Assembly: GCA_022575985.1 (NCBI GenBank)
Contig: JAKSXM010000137.1
Span: 24,198,001 to 24,262,000, forward strand
Source of the DNA: Anagrus nilaparvatae
Taxonomy: Eukaryota; Arthropoda; Insecta; Hymenoptera; Mymaridae
Reading direction: 5' to 3'
Length of the DNA stretch: 64,000 nucleotides
Shown here: in pieces, positions 50,189 through 63,282 of the stretch
Layout of the letters: the number at the start of each line of letters is the position of its first letter
How positions within the stretch are numbered: position 1 is the stretch's first letter
Translations under genes and position numbers: made by a program
Notes under the pieces: generated by a model
What the model was told of the DNA's origin: nothing
The model's database searches: none
What the model saw: only the letters and a program-made list of their open reading frames with translations

Positions 50189-52406
50189 TATATGAGTATT
50201 AAATAGAATTCTTATTGATGATCTCAGTCAATGTATGGAAAAAAATAAATTTTATTTCTTTGATATCAATTATATATTATTAATTTTTTCTAAATAAAAC
50301 TATGAAATTTTATTATTTTTAAAAAATGAAGACAATACAAAGATGAAAATAAATTAATAATTAAAAAAGGATTATTTTCAATAATTTTAAACAATGGAGG
50401 ATTTATTAAAATAAATTATTATTTTAAGAAGAAAGAATTAACTCTGCATAATTTATTTTTATATAAAAGTTCTATATATATATTAATTTCTCGGTATATC
50501 TTCGATAAGTTTGTATTCTTCTCTTTGTTTTTTATTAAAACTTTAACAACAACAAAAAAAAAGAACCAGTTTTTTTATTACACAAATGTATTATCTCAAA
50601 ATCTTTTTTTTAAATCTCCAACTAGGATCACAATAATATTAAAAAAGGAAAAAAAATGTAGTAGGTAAAATTAATTTTCTTGTCAAGATTTAAAACCACA
50701 CGCATTTTATTTTTTTTTTCCGAGTAACAAAAGCATATCATATCATAAATATAATTTTTAATTAAAAGGAGAAAGAAAAAATTATAATAAATGTATAATA
50801 AAAATCTCACATATGCAATCTCGTGATATTTATATAAGAGATGCGTTTTAACAACTGAATCACGTTTAAAAAAAAAAAAGAAGTTTAATTAAATTAACGA
50901 TCTAAAATCAAGTTTTAATTTAGTTTTTTCTAGATAAAAGAAAAATGAGCAGGCAATTTAAAAGTCGTTAGAGTATTAGAAGTAAATAGTGTCGTCTCTC
51001 AATAATAGATAGTTTAAATGATAGCGTTCAATCATCATTAAATTATTAGATTAGAAAAAAAAAAATAAAAATTCTTTTGGAAAAGATAAAAGGATTAATT
51101 AATAGCCCAAGATTTTGATTGACGAGAACGAATCGAAAGTACGCGGAGTCGTGCGAAAGAAATTCCCTTGCGGTTATCCAGCTGTGAGCTTCATCGAGTG
51201 TCTTCATCAATCATCTAAATGTATAACTTTTATTCTTTTAAAAAAACGTTTGAAAAAATGCTTTGTCTTGACAATAAACTGTCAGTGCTCTATTCTTTGT
51301 TTATTCGAATAGTCAATACGATGTGAAATTTAATTTTTTCTTAATTTTAAATAATTAATTTAGCTTTCGAGTTTTAGATTTTTTTTTAATTTCCTACTGT
51401 TAATCATCGTTCTCTTTTATTATTTAAATCCCTTATTCATCCATTGTTTCAGCAAGATTGCATTGTCTTTTGCAAAATACAATAAAAAACAATTAATGTC
51501 AACTTTTAAATTAAACTCTTAAAATAATTTATTTATTCGAATAATACCAAGTTTAAAAGTTTTTTTTCTTTTTTCTAGAGATTTAGAGCTTTCGAGGTTT
51601 AATGCAGTTTTCGCTTATCGAGCCTTAAGAAACATGTCCACACTAACGTGCAGTTCAGAAAAAGAAGCTCCCTGATTTATGAGCCCCTGCGATTTTCTTT
51701 CAAGCTCGAAATTGTTCAATCAGATATACGCGTTTCCTTTTTACTTTTTATTATAAAATACATGGATTTGGAGATCGGAACTAATTATCTCCAATTAAAT
51801 TAATAGACTTTTTTATACAGACACGAAAAACCGATTTTTTTTTACTCGCTCTCGATAGATAAAAAATGAAAATTATTGCTGACTATTCATATCTTCGTAA
51901 CCTTTTTTTTTTTAATATGTGATCAATCAATTGAATTGTGACAAATGTTTCATTGAAAAGTTCAATTTTTTACAAACGTATATTTTATTGAAATAAAAAA
52001 AAATTGGTAATAAAATATAGATTTTTTTAAAATTACTCTTTATTTCATATGAAAAAAAATATGCATTCAATTATTTTCTTTTGATCTGTTTTTTAAATCA
52101 TTATTATTATTAATATTTTATGGCGATATTAAAAAATGAATTTCTGGATGAAAAAAATATTTTAATTAAAAATTACTGTTTACCTTTTTTTTAAATTAAA
52201 AATAGAGTAAACAAATGTTTGTTAGAAATTGATCGCTTACAAATTAAACTGATTACAGTATTAATAACGTTTAGTTTCTAAAATTGAATTCGTTTGCCCT
52301 CAAAATTTTAAAAACATGCATGTTAGTAACTAAAATAATTAATTACTAAGCATCCCAAAAGATAGATAAAAATCTATATATCTATATATATTACTTGTTA
52401 TGCGTA
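50189..52406. other. Stretch without a recognised gene
   Basis: A less AT-rich island at about 51105-51215 is open on the plus strand and ends before a GTGAGC donor-like site, but lacks a start and a clear acceptor tract. The rest is AT-rich. Confidence 0.5.
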
Positions 52407-52819
52407 CACTGTAAAAAAAAGTAACTTTCTTAGATTAACAAAAAAAATAAAATGTTTTCGAAAAATTAGTAAATTTTCAAAAAAATTTGTAAATATTCGA
52501 AAAAAATCGTAAATTTACTAAATTTAGTATATTAACGAAAAATTCAAGAATTATTCATTTTTTTTTTGTGATTTTACCAAAAAAGTTGTAAATTCACAAC
52601 TATTTTTCATAAATTTACAACAATTTTTTGTAAATTTTCGAGAAAAAAATTGTACATTATCAATTTTTTTCATAAAATCAGAAAAAAAAATTCGAGAATA
52701 CTCGATTTTCTTGTTAATATACTAAATTTAGTAAATTTACGATTTTTTTCGAATATTTACTAATTTTTTATAAATGTTCTAATTTTTTTGTTAATATAAG
52801 GAAGTTACTTTTTACAGTG
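52407..52819. mobile_element. CACTGT-ended foldback MITE, copy 4
   Basis: A 413-bp palindrome with the family ends and TA on both sides (52405-52406 and 52820-52821). The left end has three extra A residues in the CACTGTAAAA run. Confidence 0.93.
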
Positions 52820-52821
52820 TA

Positions 52822-54745
52822 TAACTGATATACATGTAATTAAAGATTGTTATTAATACAATTAAACATTTAGTCTTGAATTAACTTTTATGATTCAAGA
52901 TTTTTTTATCATTAATTAAAACCAGTGTTGACGTCTTTTAAATTACCAACCAGAGATAACTTGGCAAATAATTATTTCATTTCTTAATCTAAAATAAATA
53001 TTTAATTTCTCGTAAGTTAGTAGTTTAGAAATTTAGAAATTCAAGCATATAAATTAAAATTATAATATTTATAAAATAAATTTGGTAAAGAGAAAATTTA
53101 TTTATTTTATCGTAGAGTAGAATAAATTTATTATAAATTTAAATTTCTATATAGGTAGAAAGAATAAAATAAAATCTTCTTTTCTTAATGTCCCTTGAGA
53201 AATTTTTAAACGTACGTATCTGATATAGAGTTGATAATAAATGCTTATAGAAAATTTTTTTTTCTTCAAATTATTTATATATAAAAAAATTTTTTATTTC
53301 CTTATCACATATTATTTTTCATACGTAAAAGCATAATCGTGTCTCATTTAATAATTTTTTATTTTAAAATAATACAGCCGACGTTTTATGCTTTTTATTG
53401 AATGTAATAAGTAGATAAAACGATGACATGAAAAAATAAAATTAATATAATTTTCATATGGATTATTTATGACAATAGATTAAAAAATTTTTCATATTTT
53501 TCAAATGCCAATGCAAATTTACAATAAAGCATAATCGAGGTCATTAAAAGCAATAAAGTTAAGCTTATTTCCCTCTTACTCTATTTCGCAATATAAAATG
53601 AAAAAAATTTTTCATCGCGTCACATCAACACTCTATAGAATTCCAAGAATTTTGACATCGACGAGGGGAGTTCCTGAAAATTTCATTTTCTAAACTTAAA
53701 GGATAATGAAAAAAAAAAGAAAAAAAAAGAGCAAAGATTGAAGAAGACGAAAGAAAGGAAGCATCTGCTGTTTTAGTCGAGGGTGTTATACCTCCAGGGC
53801 TAAGAACATATAGTTTTAGCTTAATTTTTTTGTAGCGAAACTAATTTTTGTATAAAGCAAAACGGCTGCCGAAAATCTCTAATTGCTATACAACTATAAA
53901 AGAGAAATTCGTTGCGCGTGCCTTGTTACGTAGGTTATAATTTTCTATATCTCATCTTTTGAGATAAACTTTATAACATTAGCATATATTATTGTTGCCT
54001 CAAAGTATAACGATTCTCTTTCATCTTCTTGCATTATACGAAATTTTCAAAATTATTCAAACAATATTTTAATAAGTACAGATGAGAATGCCAGATACAC
54101 TTGTACCTGATTATAAACTAATTTATTACTTCAAACAGTTAACATTTTTATTTATAAAATAAATTTTTATCCTATTAGTCTTCGATTTGTTTCGCTGTCT
54201 CGGATTGTCTCTTTTCTCAAAACCGAATCGACATTTGCAACTTGAACTTACGAAGAATTTTCGGCGCCTTTTTTTATAATTTGCTGTTGGCGACAAATGG
54301 GATTTTCCAAATAGATATAAGACTCTATCCAAGCTTCTCGAATTATACATTTAATATAAGAACTAAGAACACATAAAAAATATCTATTGAAGGAAGGACC
54401 TAAAAAAGTCTACTTATAATCAGTTAAATAAAAGGATTGTTTCCTTAATTAATTATTCGATGGAAATTAAAAAGTGTCAACTTGAATGGATAATTTTCCA
54501 CTTTGGCCGATTTTTCCTTAATCATACCTGACTAGATTAGTTTTATAATGTCATGAATAAATCAGCCATGATAGTATACATAAATATTATAAAACTTGAC
54601 AATTAATTTAAAAGGTCCATGTAAAATGCCTTGATTTGAATGAGATATTCAACAGTATGCATTCCAATGATAATGCAAGAATAAAGATGTTATTCAATAA
54701 GTAACGAAGTTGGTTTATTTAAATTAAAGAAGCTTAATCTAAAGT
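52822..54745. other. Stretch without a recognised gene
   Basis: A less AT-rich island lies around 53620-54310, with a 74-codon minus-strand frame I cannot assign. The rest is AT-rich. Confidence 0.5.
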
Positions 54746-55318
54746 AATAATAATAATTAATAAAAGTGTTTATAATTTAAACAGATATTCAACATATTTT
54801 ATTACTTTATTTTGTAAAATTTGAACGATAATTAAATGTACATCTTTCAAATGATTATCAGCAACTGGAAACTGTTTTTCAAATGTACAAGCTGATTCTA
54901 TGAGAGAAGTTTCTTTAGAAGATTATAGATTTAGAGAATTAAATAACTTGTTAAATTTTCTTTCAAAATTAAAAAATTTAAATAAAATAAAAATCTATAA
55001 TTCTGATGAAGGTCAAGAAATACTTGATGTTCTAAGTACAAGTCAGTGCAAAGGCTTTTACGAAGTTTCATTAAATCTCCATAATCATCATGGTAACATG
55101 GTAACAAATTATAGTTTTTTAAAATTTTTATGCAACAAGAAAAAAATGTGTATATTCTTGAAATAAAAAGTTATGAATACCATGATTATGATATGTACGT
55201 CGGGAAAAGAGATGAGAATATTTTTGAAGATATTTTATCTGATTGACTTGAAGTATTAGAATTGAATGCTTTCTTTTTAAGATTTTCGTTTGGTCATTTA
55301 ACAAAATTAAATGTTAAT
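54746..55318 (+). pseudogene. F-box/LRR family fragment (first LRRs) with frameshift
   Basis: An AATAATAATAATTAATAAAA tract and decayed R start at 54746 precede it. From 54900 the frame reads REVSLEDYRFRELNNLLNF then LSKLKNLNKIKIYNSDE, matching ELSLANCQITKLINLLNF and SKLKNLNKLSISNSKE of the intact protein. Near 55137 the frame shifts and continues KNVYILEIKSYEYHDYDMY, EDILSD-stop-LEVLELNAFF and LRFSFGHLTKLNV, matching KELRVLQIKGDEYDNE, LETLELDALY and LHFKFGHLKNLKI. It has one frameshift and at least one stop. The surrounding exons are missing. Confidence 0.78.
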
Positions 55319-55605
55319 TTAAAAAATAGTAAATATAATGCGTATAAAAGTATTAAAACAAATATTCAACATAAAGTAAACAGATATTTAAGATCTCAGT
55401 GAAAATGTTACAAAAGTTTTAAAAAATATTGAATATCTAAATTTTTGTAATTCAAACAGTCCACAATTTTAATTTACAAGCTAATAATATTAAAATAAAT
55501 CGTCAGGATACTCAGACTCAGACTTAAAGGTAAATACAAGTTCAATACAGTTAAATTGCAACTGCTTTATATATTATAGTATATTATATTCATATTCAAG
55601 TAGAT

Positions 55606-55700
55606 ATATCTTATTCCTTATATACACTTGCTAGCTCATTTTACTTGCGAGAATATATACGGGAATATATTATGGAAATTCTTACTGATGATCTCACTCA
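55606..55700 (+). repeat. Repeat R core, copy F
   Basis: TCTTATTCCTTATATACACT then GCTAGCTCATTTTACTTGCG is the R core with little change. The next ~50 bp resemble the sequence after copy E (ATTCTTACTGATGATCTCA-like), not copies B-D. The core is the best conserved part of the whole family. Confidence 0.6.
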
Positions 55701-55739
55701 TTTAATCAAATTGTTTACAGGCATTATTACGAAAAAACG

Positions 55740-55890
55740 TCTAATGAACTAATAAATATTGAAAAAAATTTAATAAATCTTAAATCTGTTGTGCTCAAAA
55801 CTTTAGGAAAATGGATATATGAAGATCTAGAGGGAGAAGTAAATTTTTTCAACAATATTTCAAATTGCGTTAAACTTAAAATAAATAAAT
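55740..55890 (+). pseudogene. F-box/LRR family fragment (central LRR)
   Basis: IEKNLINLKSVVLKTLGKW, then EVNFFNNISNCVKLK, aligns with FFKNLSKLKSMTLKDLEGF and LINFFKNIKNCSELR of the intact protein and with the fragment at 47.5 kb. It is ~45 codons long and then lost. It probably belongs to the same dead gene as 54900-55318, with the intervening part deleted or decayed. Confidence 0.6.
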
Positions 55891-56008
55891 ATTATAAAAC
55901 TCGACAATTAATTTAAAGAATGTTTTTAAAATTAATAAATCTTATAAAATTTATAAAATATTGAAAAGAACTAGCGTCATTGCGATAAAAAATTAAATTT
56001 TACACTAG

Positions 56009-57008
56009 CAAGGGGAGTTCAATACATTTGGAACACCGAATTACACCAAATGGTTATGGATGAGTTTGTTATGTTGAAAAAACATGTCGACTACCCTCCG
56101 TTCCTTCCAATGGGCCTTCTGAGCCTAGAAATGCAGTGCTCAATGTTATAAAATAGGACTTTTTGGTAATTTTCAAAGAAACGCTAAAACCTCGCAAGTT
56201 AACCAAAACTCTTCTGGTTGGTCTCATTTTTTTGGTTTAAGTATCACCTTTCATACGCCGTAAACCGTAATTTATTATCACTAATTCTCTCATCACTATA
56301 GCCAATTAACCAAACGGTCATTATTAGCTAAAAATGACCAATTTTTAAAATGCTGCCAAATTTGTAATTTTTGACGAAAATAGGTTTTATAAGTCTCATA
56401 AAATTTTCACGAGCTTTAGGTTTCCAAAAATTTTTTGCTCGTCTCATTTCCTTGATTCGTTTTTAAGGAATGGCTCTTCAAAGTTAGCATTAAAAATGAG
56501 CTTTTTTAAAAAATCGTAAAATTGGGACTGTGACTTCAAATTATCATATCTGGTTAACAAATAATTGCAAAAGGTAAAGTCAAGAAGTTTTGGAAACTTG
56601 AAACTTGTACAAATTTTTTCAGACCTATAAAACCCATTTTCTTCAGAAATTACAAATTTGGCAGCATTTTAAAAATTGGTCATTTTTAGCTAAAAATGAC
56701 CGTTTGGTTAATTGGCTATAGTGATGAGAGAATTAGTGATAATAAATTGCGGTTTACGGTGTATGAAAGGTGATACTTAAACCAAAAAAATGAGACCATC
56801 CAGAAGAGTTTTGGTTAACTTGCGAGGTTTTGGCGTTTCTTTGAAAATTACCAAAAAATCCTATTTTATAACATTGAGCCCTGCATTTCTAGGCTCAGAA
56901 GGCCCATTGGAAGGAACGGAGGGTAGTCTACATGTTTTTTCAACATAACAAACTCATCCATAACCATTTGATGTCATTCGGTGTTCCAAATGTATTGAAC
57001 TCCCCTTG
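56009..57008. mobile_element. 1.0-kb palindromic foldback element
   Basis: Inverted ends CAAGGGGAGTTCAATACATT (56009 on) and its mirror (to 57008) frame two ~450-bp arms around a centre near 56480-56560. The inner arms share stretches with the 4425-6376 element: CTATAGTGATGAGAGAAT, TTATAACATTGAGCCCTGC, GGAGGGTA. The two therefore belong to one family with different outer ends. No transposase and no clear target duplication. Confidence 0.88.
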
Positions 57009-57478
57009 TAGGTGCGCTTTGTAAAGAAACACATACTAATTCAATATTAATAATTTGCAAGTTGAAGAAAAATTTTTCCTTTTATTCATATTAATCAAAT
57101 TATAAAATTACAATGCGATTTTTAAAAATTGAGAAAAAGCATTTTTTAAACTGACTGGCAAGTACACCTTAATGATTTTAAAATAATATACAATATTTGG
57201 AGATAGCTTTTTCTTCTTGATTATAAGTTGAATGATATCTGCTTACAAAATGATAATTCGCTATCAAATTAACTGTTTGTGTGAAAAAGTTTTTGTCCAA
57301 TTAAACAACTGATTTTACTTGTACTTATTTTTTATTGAAAACGAAAACGTTAATAATCATTTATTTACTATACTTGAAATAAATTTTAGGTAAATAATAT
57401 ATTTTTGACTTTTTTCATTTCTTTTCATATTAATGCATAGGATTTATTCCAATAAATAATAGACATTTACATAGAAAA

Positions 57479-58151
57479 ATGCTAGTAGTAGACACCGATG
57501 CTGGATCAGACGATGCATTGGAAAGTTTATTATTTTGAAGAGCAGAGTATTATAAAATTATCGAAAACAAACTAATTGCAGTAACTTGTGTTCATGTCAA
57601 TACAGATTAAAAGAATGTTGAACTAAATGTTCTTAAAACTTTAACCGTAGCGAACAGAACAAATGTATGTATACAAAAGACTGATATTTTTTGCTTCATT
57701 TGTTTATTTTAATATGCATTATAAGGTTTCAGATCCCTGTGTACAAAGGTTCTACAAAAGATAGGTAATTTCAAAAATGATAATTATTATGGACAAGATG
57801 GTTTTAGGGATGCAAATTTATCAATGATAACCACAAAAACGATAGCTATTTTTACAAAATACTAAGTATTAATCCAGTTCAATAAATATTAATTACATCT
57901 TTTACAAAGGTAATATTATTATTGTTACATTGGATCTACTAACAAATAACGCGCTAGCCATTCATTGGACGAAAATTTTCAGCATGTGTTTTCTCAAAAT
58001 TTAATGTTTTTAATATTATTATTATTAATTGCTTTAAAATTTTAAAAACACAGTTGTGGCGCAATGAAATTCTCAGTAACATTGATTCAAAACTGGTAAA
58101 ATTTTTAAATACAATTGAATATTCAAGAATAGACCAAATCGAACCAAGCAG
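57479..58151 (+). pseudogene. Nucleoside hydrolase pseudogene
   Basis: Four exon remnants lie in family order. At 57479-57664 there is VVDTDAGSDDALESLLF, a TGA (57536-57538), AEYYKIIENKLIAVTCVHVN, a TAA (57608-57610), and a GTATGT donor. At 57733-57866 there is IPVYKGSTKDR, stops and a frameshift, then NDNYYGQDGFRDANL. At 57909-57982 there is NIIIVTLDLLTNNALAIHW, the GPLTN motif degraded to DLLTN. At 58054-58151 there is LWRNEILSNIDSKLVKFLN, ending at a GTAAGT donor. The metal-binding DTDAGxDDA motif survives. Exon structure matches the intact paralogue at 63283, but no signal-peptide exon is found. It is clearly dead. Confidence 0.88.
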
Positions 58152-58711
58152 GTAAGTCTTTCACTTGCAGAAGTTGTAATACAGGTTGCCTTGTCTCTTA
58201 TAATTTCGTAAATACTTCTTATGCTGATAGGTTCTAAGTATTAATATTTTTTTGATCGCTAAATACAAATGTAATTTACCCGATAGCTCTCAATTAGGTA
58301 TCATGGTTATGATATTTTGCTAATTTATATTACTGTTATTTTAAAAAAAGAAGAAATATACTGTAGCCATCCCGTGAGACACCTTGTTGCTTTTTTCCAA
58401 TGTTCAGAAAAGCTTGCATTCTAATTTAGAAATTTATCAAGTTTACTCGAGTCAAACTTTCAAGATCAGGAATGTTGTCTTTACTTTTTTATTATCAGCT
58501 TAAAATTGGAATATTTTTTTATTACTTTCGTCATCATATTGCAGTGATTAAATTATTTCACCAAAAATTTTAATAAAATTATAGAATTCAAAGTTAATCA
58601 ATTATTTTGCATAATTTAAAGAAACTCAATTTCTTAGAATTATTAAATCAAACAAAATATTAAGTCATGATTTATTCAAAATTTTATTTATTTAAGCACT
58701 TATAAATTTAA

Positions 58712-61361
58712 CCCATAAGCGCCTAATCGACAATTCTTGGACACTTAAATATTTTGATATGAAAAAATGAATATTTTAGGCTAAAAATCTGACCTAGTAG
58801 GTATTTTTTATCGCTCTTTCCATTTCCGGAGTCCGTTTTTACCTACGACCCTTGGGTAATGAAATATCAACCCCTAAAGTAGGGTAAAATCACTAAAATC
58901 GTAAAATTTAAAAAAAAACGTTACTGCGCGCAAAAAAAAGTTTCTTTATGTTGGAAATTATATTTTTTACTTTCCAAAAGGTAAAAAATGAAAATTTATG
59001 TATTCTCAGCAAATTTACCCTCTCTAGGGGGTAAATATTAGGGGTAAGGGGGTGGATTTTACAGATGTATAAAAATTTAATATTTCTAGCTGAAAACATC
59101 ACCTAGTAGGTATTTTTGGTCGCTCTTTCCATTTCCGAAGTCTGTTTTTACCTACGACCCTTGGGTAATGAAATATCAACCCCTAAAGTAGGGTAAAATC
59201 ACTAAAATTGTAAAATTTAAAAAAAAATGTTACTGCTCGCAAAAAAAAAGTTTCTTTATGTTGGAAATTATATTTTATACTTTCCAAAAGGTAAAAAATG
59301 AAAATTTATGTATTCTCAGCAAATTTACCCTCTCTAGAGGGTAAATATTAGGGGTAAGGGGGTGGATTTTACAGATGTATAAAAATTTAATATTTCTAGC
59401 TGAAAACATCACCTAGTAGGTATTTTTGGTCGCTCTTTCCATTTCCGAAGTCTGTTTTTACCTACGACCCTTGGGTAATGAAATATCAACCCCTAAAGTA
59501 GGGTAAAATCACTAAAATTGTAAAATTTAAAAAAAAATGTTACTGCGCGCAAAAAAAAAGTTTCTTTATGTTGGAAATTATATTTTATACTTTCCAAAAG
59601 GTAAAAAATGAACATTTATGTATTCTCAGCACATTTACCCTCTCTAGGGGGTAAATATTAGGGGTAAGGGGGTGGATTTTACAGATGTATAAAAATTGAA
59701 TATTTCTAGCTGAAAACATCACCTAGTAGGTATTTTTGGTCGCTCTTTCCATTTCCGAAGTCTGTTTTCACCTACGACCCGTGGGTAGTGAAATATCAAC
59801 CCCTAAAATAGGGTAAAATCATTAAAATTGTGAAATTAAAAAAAAAAGTTACTGCACTCAAAAAATAAGTTTCTTTATGTTGGAAATTACATTTTTTACT
59901 TTCCAAAAGGTAAAAGATGAAAATTTATGTATTCTCAGCACATTCACCCTTTCGAGGGTGCAAATATTTGGGGTAAGGGGGTGGATTTTAGAGTTATATA
60001 AAAAATGAATATTTCTAGCTGAAAACATCACCTAGTAGGTATTTTTGGTCGCTCTTTCCATTTTCGAAGTCTGTTACAACCCTAAAATTCACCCCCTTAC
60101 CCCAAATATTTGCCCCCTCGAGAGGGTGAATGTGCTTAGAATACATAAATTTTCATCTCTTACCTTTTGGAAAGCAAAAAATATAATTTCAAACATAAAG
60201 AAACTTTTTTTTTGAGTGCAGTAACTTTTTTTTTTAATTTTACAATTTTAATGATTTTACCCTGTTTTAGGGGTTGATATTTCACTACCCAAGGGTTGTA
60301 GAGGAAAACAGACTTCGGAAATGGAAAGAGCTACCAAAAATACCCATTAGGTGATGTTTTCAGCTAGAAATATTCAATTTTTATACATCTATAAAATCCA
60401 CCCCCTTACCCCTAATATTTACCCCCTAGAGAGGGTAAATGTGCTGCGAATACATAAATTTTCATCTTTTACCTTTTGGAAAGTAAAAAATATAATTTCC
60501 AACATAAAGAAACTTCTTTTTCGTGTAGTAACTTTTTTTTTTTAAATTTTACAATTTTAGTGATTTTACCCTACTTTAGGGATTGATATTTCGTTACCTA
60601 AGGGTCGTAGGTAAAAACAGACTTCGGAAATGGAAAGAGCGACCAAAAATACCTATTAGGTGATGTTTTCAGCTAGAAATATTCAATTTTTATACATCTG
60701 TAAAATCCACCCCCTTACCCCTAATATTTACCCCCTAGAGAGGGTAAATGTGCTGAGAATACATAAATTTTCATTTTTTACCTTTTGGAAAGTAAAAAAT
60801 ATAATTTCCAACATCAAGAAACTTTTTTTTTGCGAGCAGTAACATTTTTTTTTAAATTTTACAATTTTAGTGATTTTACCCTACTTTAGGGGTTGATATT
60901 TCATTACCCAAGGGTCGTAGGTAAAAACAGACTTCGGAAATGGAAAGAGCGACCAAAAATACCTACTAGGTGATGTTTTCAGCTAGAAATATTAAATTTT
61001 TATACATCTGTAAAATCCACCCCCTTACCCCTAATATTTACCTCCTAGAGAGGGTAAATTTGCTGAGAATACATAAATTTTCATTTTTTACCTTTTGGAA
61101 AGTAAAAAATATAATTTCCAACATAAAGAAACTTTTTTTTTGCGCGCAGTAACATTTTTTTTAAAATTTTACAATTTTAGTGATTTTACCCTACTTTAGG
61201 GGTTGATATTTCATTACCCAAGGATCGTAGGTAAAAACTGACTCCGGAAATGGAAAGAGCGATAAAAAATACCTACTAGGTGAGATTTTTAGCCCAAAAT
61301 ATTCATTTTTTCATATCAAAATATTTAAGTGTCCAAGAATTGTCGATTAGGCGCTTATGGG
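58712..61361. mobile_element. 2.65-kb TTAA palindrome with tandem-repeat arms
   Basis: The ends CCCATAAGCGCCTAATCGAC and its mirror are flanked by TTAA (58708-58711, 61362-61365), a piggyBac-type target. The left arm (to ~60075) holds about four and a half copies of a ~310-bp unit that starts near CACCTAGTAGGTATTTTTGG (58791, 59101, 59411, 59720, 60030). The right arm holds about four copies inverted. The junction is abrupt near 60075. Each unit has a ~60-codon open frame (MMFSARNI.FLYI...) that is just the satellite read through. It separates the dead and the intact nucleoside hydrolase genes. Confidence 0.92.
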
Positions 61362-62181
61362 TTAACTAAGAATAATGCAGGTAAAATTAAAAAACTAAAC
61401 TTTTTGGGTTTAAGGTATAACAATCTAGCTCACGAAAAGCTGCATTACCAGGTATAAAAAAGTTTTCAATCATATTTGGTTGCCAAAATAGTTATTAATT
61501 TTGTATAAGGAAATATTAGCATTATAGCCACCTTTTTTGGATAATGTAAATAAATTTTATTTTGTAGCAGCAAGCTTAAATAGAATATAATACAAAAAAC
61601 ATTTCTCGTCTGTCCGATCATAAAATCAGATACTATTTTTAACTGGAGCAGTTTTTTCAGAAAATCAGCAAGAGAAGTTAAAAAACTGATTTTATTAATT
61701 TAAAACTGTTTATCTTCTTGAGAAATTTTACAGGTGACTAAACTTTTCTTTTTAATTAAATAAACTGCTTATCATAATGTAAATGACAAAATTTTTTTAT
61801 ATATGTTTATATTTTTATTATAAATATTATTGAACTCTAAATAATTTTTGTGAATATATCAGCTAGGTTTTGGACACGGTAATCATTTAGTTTAAACAGC
61901 ATTTGAATCATTTAGTTTAAACAATTTGGATGGAAACCAAAGCTATTTATAAATTACCTAATCCACTAGCCATATAATATCTTAAAAGTTTAGGTTACTT
62001 TTTTAAATTTTTAATTTTTTTCATCGATTTTCATCGTCAAAAAAAAAATAATCTAAAAAGTCAAGTTGATTTTTTCTGATTTATTCTCCTTAATTGTTGG
62101 TGATAAATACCGAGCTTAGCAATTCAATTTACTGTTTATAAATACTATTATTAGATTTCTTTTTGCATTAGACTGTTATAA

Positions 62182-62332
62182 CCCACGTAAAAGGATTAAG
62201 CTTAATTTTGGTTAAGCTTAATGAATTAAGCTTACTGGAGTAAGCTTACTGGATTAAGCTTACTGAAGTAAGCTTACGGACTAACCTAAAAAAGCTTAAT
62301 TTTTAAAATTAAGCTTAATCCTTTTACGTGGG
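62182..62332. mobile_element. 151-bp hairpin element with AAGCTT repeats
   Basis: The ends CCCACGTAAAAGGATTAAGC and its mirror are perfect for ~28 bp. The loop is built from repeated TAAGCTTA words. It sits six bases before MITE copy 5. No target duplication is visible. Confidence 0.82.
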
Positions 62333-62338
62333 AAAGTA

Positions 62339-62819
62339 CACTGTAAAAAGTAACTTTCTTAGATTTACAAAAACAATAGAATTTTTTCGAAAAAATAGTG
62401 AATTTTTAAAAAATGTTGTAAATATTCGATAAAAATCGTAAATTTTTACGAAAAAATAGTGAATTTTCAAAAAAATTTGTAAATATTCGATAAAAATCGT
62501 AAATTTACTAAATTTAGTCGAAAAATTCGAGAATTCTCGATTTTTTTTAGTGATTTTACGAAAAAAGTTGAAAATTTACAACTATTTTTCGTAAATTTAC
62601 AACTATTTTTTGTAAATTTTCGAAAAAAAATCGTAAATTATCAATTTTTCTTTCAAATTCACAAAAAAAATCGAAAATACTCGAATTTTTCGTTAATATA
62701 CTAAATTTAGTAAATTTACGATTTTTTTTGAAATATTTACAATTTTTTTTGAAAACTTACTAATTTTTCGAAAATGTTCTAATTTTTTTGTTAATATAAG
62801 AAAGTTACTTTTTACAGTG
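62339..62819. mobile_element. CACTGT-ended foldback MITE, copy 5
   Basis: The family ends are present with TA on both sides (62337-62338, 62820-62821). At 481 bp it is longer than its relatives because a ~61-bp block of the left arm (from CGAAAAAATAGTG at 62388) is repeated in tandem at 62449. Confidence 0.93.
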
Positions 62820-63282
62820 TACCTTAATAAAAATTGTCTGCAAGTTACATGAGTAAAATTTTTTTATAAAACATTATCCTTTAAATTCTCTATATATCAA
62901 ATTAATAATCTTGCAGTTAAATATTGACATTTTATTGTTTGAGATAAAATTTATCACCAAGAATTATCATTCTGCATTTATTTTTATCATTATTTACTAA
63001 CATCTTATAAAATATCTAAAATCAAACAAATAAGTGAAATTAGATATATAAAGTCATTGAAACATACGTATTTACAATTTATTATGTAAGCTATTAGTCT
63101 TGTTTTTATTCTTGACCGTCAAAAATTGCATAAAAATTATTTAACTAATTTTATTGATTTCACTTTTTAGTAGTTAAACATTACTCCGCACGAAACAATT
63201 GCTTTCTAGCACAAGTGTATTAAATTGTTAAAACAAGTTATTATCAAAGTCTGTTAATTTATTATCAATAATTGTTTAAAAA

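Noticed and set aside
58908..61152. Four similar open frames of 60-64 codons beginning MMFSARNI
   Set aside because: They are the same stretch of the ~310-bp satellite unit read in each copy, on opposite strands in the two arms. They are repeat structure, not genes.
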